Below, one piece after another: positions 6,301 to 8,573 of a stretch of DNA of 8,573 bases; position 1 is the first letter of the stretch, and each line of letters begins with the position of its first letter. The notes beneath the pieces are model-generated. The model was not told the DNA's origin, did not search any database, and saw nothing but the letters and a program-made list of their open reading frames with translations. The DNA lies in the NCBI GenBank assembly GCA_019312985.1, contig JAFDCC010000022.1:1-8573 (forward strand). The letters are read 5' to 3'. The position numbers and the translations under genes were made by a program. The stretch is from Deltaproteobacteria bacterium (GTDB lineage: Bacteria > Desulfobacterota > Desulfobulbia > Desulfobulbales > BM004).

Positions 6301-7026
6301 TTATTGAATAAGTGAGAAGAAATTGTCAATCAGTTTAGCAAACTGGCTCTCGACCGCAGCCTGATGTTGCGCTGCTTCACCCAGGAGGCCTGCGCCATTA
6401 ATCTTCCTGTCCCTCAGGGTGGCGAGCCATTTGGAGTCCATGGCCAGCCAGTTTTTGACATTTTCCGGTGAAGCGGCATGGTTATCGAACTGGAGGCCGA
6501 GGATATGGGGGCGGCCATGCAAAGAAATTGCCTCTACCTGGCAGGCTGCAGATGTTACAAGAATGGCGACGGAGGCGGGCAGGGGTTCCTGTACGGCCTG
6601 ACTGTGCCACTTGAAGAGGGGAAAGGACTGGGGCAATCCTTTGAAAACCGGGTGTTTTTTGCCTTCATGGGTGAGAAACCCGCGAGTATAGCCAATACTG
6701 GACTGAAAATTGGGTCCGACGCTGACGCCGAGGGCATCAGCAAGCAACTGGTGGCCCAGGCAGAAGCCGAGGTAGGGCAGATCAAGGGCTATTGCCTCCC
6801 TGATCGCTTTTTTTTCCTCGGCAAGGAATGGGTAGATGGACTCCTGGTCAACATTCGGCCCGCCCCCAAGAACCATCATGGCCATATATCCCTTTAACTC
6901 AGGGATTTTTTCCTTCCAAACCTGAACGATCTCCATCGTTGTTTTATGGCGGCGGAGTCCATCCCGAAGATACTGCCCCGGGCCCTCCCATGAATTGTGC
7001 TGGAGGATGAGGATTTTTCCTGTCAT
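6301..7026 (-). CDS. Class-I glutamine amidotransferase-like protein with altered triad
   Basis: A 241-aa protein of the GMP-synthase-like stand-alone GATase1 group (COG0518). It shows MVLGGGPNVDQE (51-62, oxyanion-hole region) and the nucleophile elbow GFCLGHQLLADALG (87-100) with catalytic Cys89. The conserved FKWHSQ (138-143) also fits the family. The usual QFHxE motif near residue 180 is altered: the sequence reads LGLQFDNHAASPENV (176-190). Asp181 stands where the catalytic His is expected and His183 where the Glu is expected. Either His183 takes over through a local shift, or glutaminase activity is reduced or lost. The C-terminal 40 residues extend beyond the minimal domain. The start ATG at 7024-7026 has AGGAAAAG upstream. 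It follows the terminator of the porin operon, so it probably has its own promoter in 7027-7093, though none is obvious. The 457-codon gene comes next on the same strand. Confidence 0.88.
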   Translation of the reverse strand: MTGKILILQHNSWEGPGQYLRDGLRRHKTTMEIVQVWKEKIPELKGYMAMMVLGGGPNVDQESIYPFLAEEKKAIREAIALDLPYLGFCLGHQLLADALGVSVGPNFQSSIGYTRGFLTHEGKKHPVFKGLPQSFPLFKWHSQAVQEPLPASVAILVTSAACQVEAISLHGRPHILGLQFDNHAASPENVKNWLAMDSKWLATLRDRKINGAGLLGEAAQHQAAVESQFAKLIDNFFSLIQ

Positions 7027-7093
7027 GGCTCTTTTCCTGGCTGAAGGCTTTTCTGTTTCTCTTTGTTTTGCTGCGGTTAACGCTAAGCCGGCT

Positions 7094-7135
7094 AAAAAAA
7101 ACCGGCGGCCGGTCGGGGGAAGGACCGGCCGCCGG
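7094..7135 (-). terminator. Intrinsic terminator of the Amt-porin unit
   Basis: A perfect 13-bp GC-rich stem (arms 7102-7114 and 7123-7135) with an 8-nt loop, followed on the minus strand by eight T residues (A-run 7094-7101 on the plus strand). It sits 41 bp past the porin stop codon and 68 bp before the amidotransferase start. It therefore separates the two minus-strand transcription units. There is no T-run on the plus side, so it acts in one direction. Confidence 0.95.
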
Positions 7136-7175
7136 GCAGGGGAGAGAGGAGGTGCAACCCCTTTTTCATTGCAGG

Positions 7176-7901
7176 CTAGAAGGAAAAGCTGGCCGAAAGG
7201 CCGCCGTAGACATAGCTGTCATCACCAATATTATCCTCGGCATCGTCGGTCAGAGCGAATGACCAGTAAAGCTCCGGGGTGATGGTGACATACTCCCCGA
7301 CGGGAAAAGACATCGAGGCCGAAAGCAGGCCGTCATGGAATTCACTGTAACCTCCCGCCTGATCGTAATAGCCGAGCGCCAGTCCCAGATCGAGGCTGTA
7401 CTTTTCCGCAATGGCAAAAGAGTGGCCGATACTGAGGTTTGCATACCAGTCCCCGGCAAAGCCGTCGGTGTCGTAATAGAGGGTCAGCGAGGGTGCCAAA
7501 AAGGTGTCGTAGCTGACAGTGGCGTAAAACTCCTGGGTGTCAGAGCCAAGAACCGAGTAGTATATCCAGCCTGCGCCATAGCCCAGTTTTTCATAAGCGC
7601 CGTCATAGGAAAGGGTGAAGTCGGTTTCATTCCAAAGGTTTGTCTCAGCATTTGCATCATCCGTGTCCAGGTTGGCCCAGAGGTTGGCGCCGAACCCCTT
7701 GTAGGATACGGACAGGGACGGCTGGATGACGAGGGAGTCGTCACTCAATTCATAGCCGCGCCAGACATACTTTGAATAGAAGGCCACCGAGGCATCGGCG
7801 GAGGGAGCCTCCTCCGCCATAACAGCGGGGGCGCCGGCTGCAATAAGTAGTGCTGCTGCTGTAATTCCGGTAATAAGTTTTCTGGTTCTGCTGCAGTTCA
7901 T
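7176..7901 (-). CDS. Outer-membrane beta-barrel protein, TorF-like putative porin
   Basis: A 241-aa secreted protein with a signal peptide (basic N-region, hydrophobic core about 9-23, cleavage after VMA at residue 29). The mature 212 aa consist of alternating aromatic/polar strands and end in SFSF with a C-terminal Phe, the recognition signal for outer-membrane barrel assembly. The early AFYSKYVWRGYELSDDS segment (about 40-54) resembles the start of TorF/Gcw_chp family porins (SxYVxRGxxxS). That assignment is by pattern only, and other small-barrel families are possible. AAGGAG at 7910-7915, 8 nt before the ATG, fixes the start. It lies 79 bp downstream of the ammonium transporter gene and is followed by a strong terminator. 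A shared transcript is likely, which suggests a role in nitrogen-compound permeation; the substrate is unknown. Confidence 0.82.
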   Translation of the reverse strand: MNCSRTRKLITGITAAALLIAAGAPAVMAEEAPSADASVAFYSKYVWRGYELSDDSLVIQPSLSVSYKGFGANLWANLDTDDANAETNLWNETDFTLSYDGAYEKLGYGAGWIYYSVLGSDTQEFYATVSYDTFLAPSLTLYYDTDGFAGDWYANLSIGHSFAIAEKYSLDLGLALGYYDQAGGYSEFHDGLLSASMSFPVGEYVTITPELYWSFALTDDAEDNIGDDSYVYGGLSASFSF

Positions 7902-7965
7902 TGTTCAATCTCCTTGTCGTATTATTTTCTTTAAACTCTCAGGTTGCGCGCTATATGCGCCTTTC

Positions 7966-7979
7966 TGTAATGGATTACA
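7966..7979. repeat. Short inverted repeat just after the amt stop
   Basis: TGTAAT and ATTACA, 6 bp each, separated by 2 bp and placed directly next to the amt stop codon (TAA at 7981-7983). A second 4-bp GCGC/GCGC stem lies nearby at about 7948-7960. With no T-run this is not an intrinsic terminator. It could be an operator half-site pair or an mRNA-processing or stability hairpin between amt and the porin gene. Confidence 0.3.
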
Positions 7980-7980
7980 C

Positions 7981-8573
7981 TTATTTGTTTGTAAATTCCG
8001 GGTAAGCTTCAAGGCCGCACTCGCCGATATCCACACCTTCGAGTTCTTCCTCTTCGCTGACACGGATTCCCATAACAGCTTTCATTATGGACCAGACGAT
8101 GAAACTCGTTCCAAAGACCCAGGCAAAGATCACCCCGATACCCGTGAGCTGTGCCACAAGCGATCCTTCAGGATTAGTAAAAGCGACTGCCAACAGTCCC
8201 CAGATTCCGACAACGCCGTGCACTGAAATAGCGCCCACCGGGTCGTCAATGCGGGCCTTATCGAGAAAGACGATGGAGGGAACGACAAGAAGGCCGCCTA
8301 TTAATCCGACAAGAGTTGCTACCATTGGTGTTGGAGTGAGCGGTTCTGCCGTAATGGCCACGAGACCGGCCAATGCACCGTTGAGGGCCATGGTAAGGTC
8401 AGCCTTGCCGAACCATAACTGGGAGAGCAGGAGAGCCGCCACCAGACCACCGGCTGCAGCCATATTGGTGTTAACAAAAACCATGGAAACTGCATTGGCT
8501 TCTTCGATATTACTGATCATCAGTTCAGAACCACCGTTGAAACCAAACCATCCCATCCAGAGGATGAAAGTTC
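7981..8573 (-). CDS. amt: Ammonium transporter (Amt/AmtB), C-terminal part
   Basis: About 197 codons of the C-terminal half of an Amt/MEP/Rh ammonium channel, open to the window edge, so the N-terminus is missing. The first visible residues, TFILWMGWFGFNGGS, form a family signature. They are followed by hydrophobic helices including NTNMAAAGGLVAALLLS and the second pore-histidine segment DPVGAISVHGVVGIWG. The protein is a polytopic inner-membrane trimer that conducts ammonium/ammonia. The cytosolic C-tail (RVSEEEELEGVDIGECGLEAYPEF) keeps the EEE..G.D.......AY pattern that contacts the PII regulator GlnK. It has ECGLEAY in place of the common EHGExAY. No glnK gene follows, unlike the usual amt neighbourhood; it could lie upstream, outside the window. 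Confidence 0.95.
   Translation of the reverse strand, partial: TFILWMGWFGFNGGSELMISNIEEANAVSMVFVNTNMAAAGGLVAALLLSQLWFGKADLTMALNGALAGLVAITAEPLTPTPMVATLVGLIGGLLVVPSIVFLDKARIDDPVGAISVHGVVGIWGLLAVAFTNPEGSLVAQLTGIGVIFAWVFGTSFIVWSIMKAVMGIRVSEEEELEGVDIGECGLEAYPEFTNK

Overview
The window looks like chromosomal DNA from a Gram-negative, moderately GC-rich bacterium. Two proteins have cleavable signal peptides. One is an outer-membrane beta-barrel ending in Phe, and there is a PilZ c-di-GMP effector. The paired TIGR04282/TIGR04283-type transferases plus a UPF0280 (ApbE-like) protein suggest a delta-proteobacterial lineage (Desulfobacterota, perhaps Desulfobulbales). That placement is inferred from gene families, not from a marker gene. 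I saw no rRNA, tRNA, CRISPR array, transposase or phage gene.

Layout, left to right. (1) 174-2161, minus strand: a GT-A nucleotidyltransferase-like protein (1532-2161) overlaps by 53 nt a family-2 glycosyltransferase (883-1584). After 286 bp of non-coding but structured DNA comes a small secreted protein of unknown function (174-596). (2) 2225-4907, plus strand, divergent from block 1: a UPF0280 protein, then a bifunctional mannose-1-phosphate guanylyltransferase / mannose-6-phosphate isomerase, then a PilZ protein 17 bp further on. (3) 4901-7026, minus strand: a class-I glutamine amidotransferase-like protein (6301-7026) and, downstream, a 457-codon protein of no recognised family (4901-6274). 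The start of the latter lies inside a roughly 96-bp imperfect palindrome (6184-6279). It converges on the PilZ gene with a 7-nt overlap of the two 3' ends. (4) 7094-8573, minus strand: the C-terminal part of an Amt ammonium transporter (cut by the window edge), then an outer-membrane porin-like protein, closed by a textbook intrinsic terminator (7094-7135).

How it may fit together: blocks 1 and 2 read as surface-sugar metabolism. GDP-mannose is made by the 3052-4455 enzyme, glycosyl or nucleotidyl transfer is done by the 883-2161 pair, and c-di-GMP could act through PilZ. Block 4 pairs inner-membrane ammonium uptake with an outer-membrane channel. Block 3 is the least explained part and holds the two best leads. 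One is an amidotransferase whose catalytic His/Glu motif is altered. The other is an orphan protein whose 5' end is built from a palindromic repeat.
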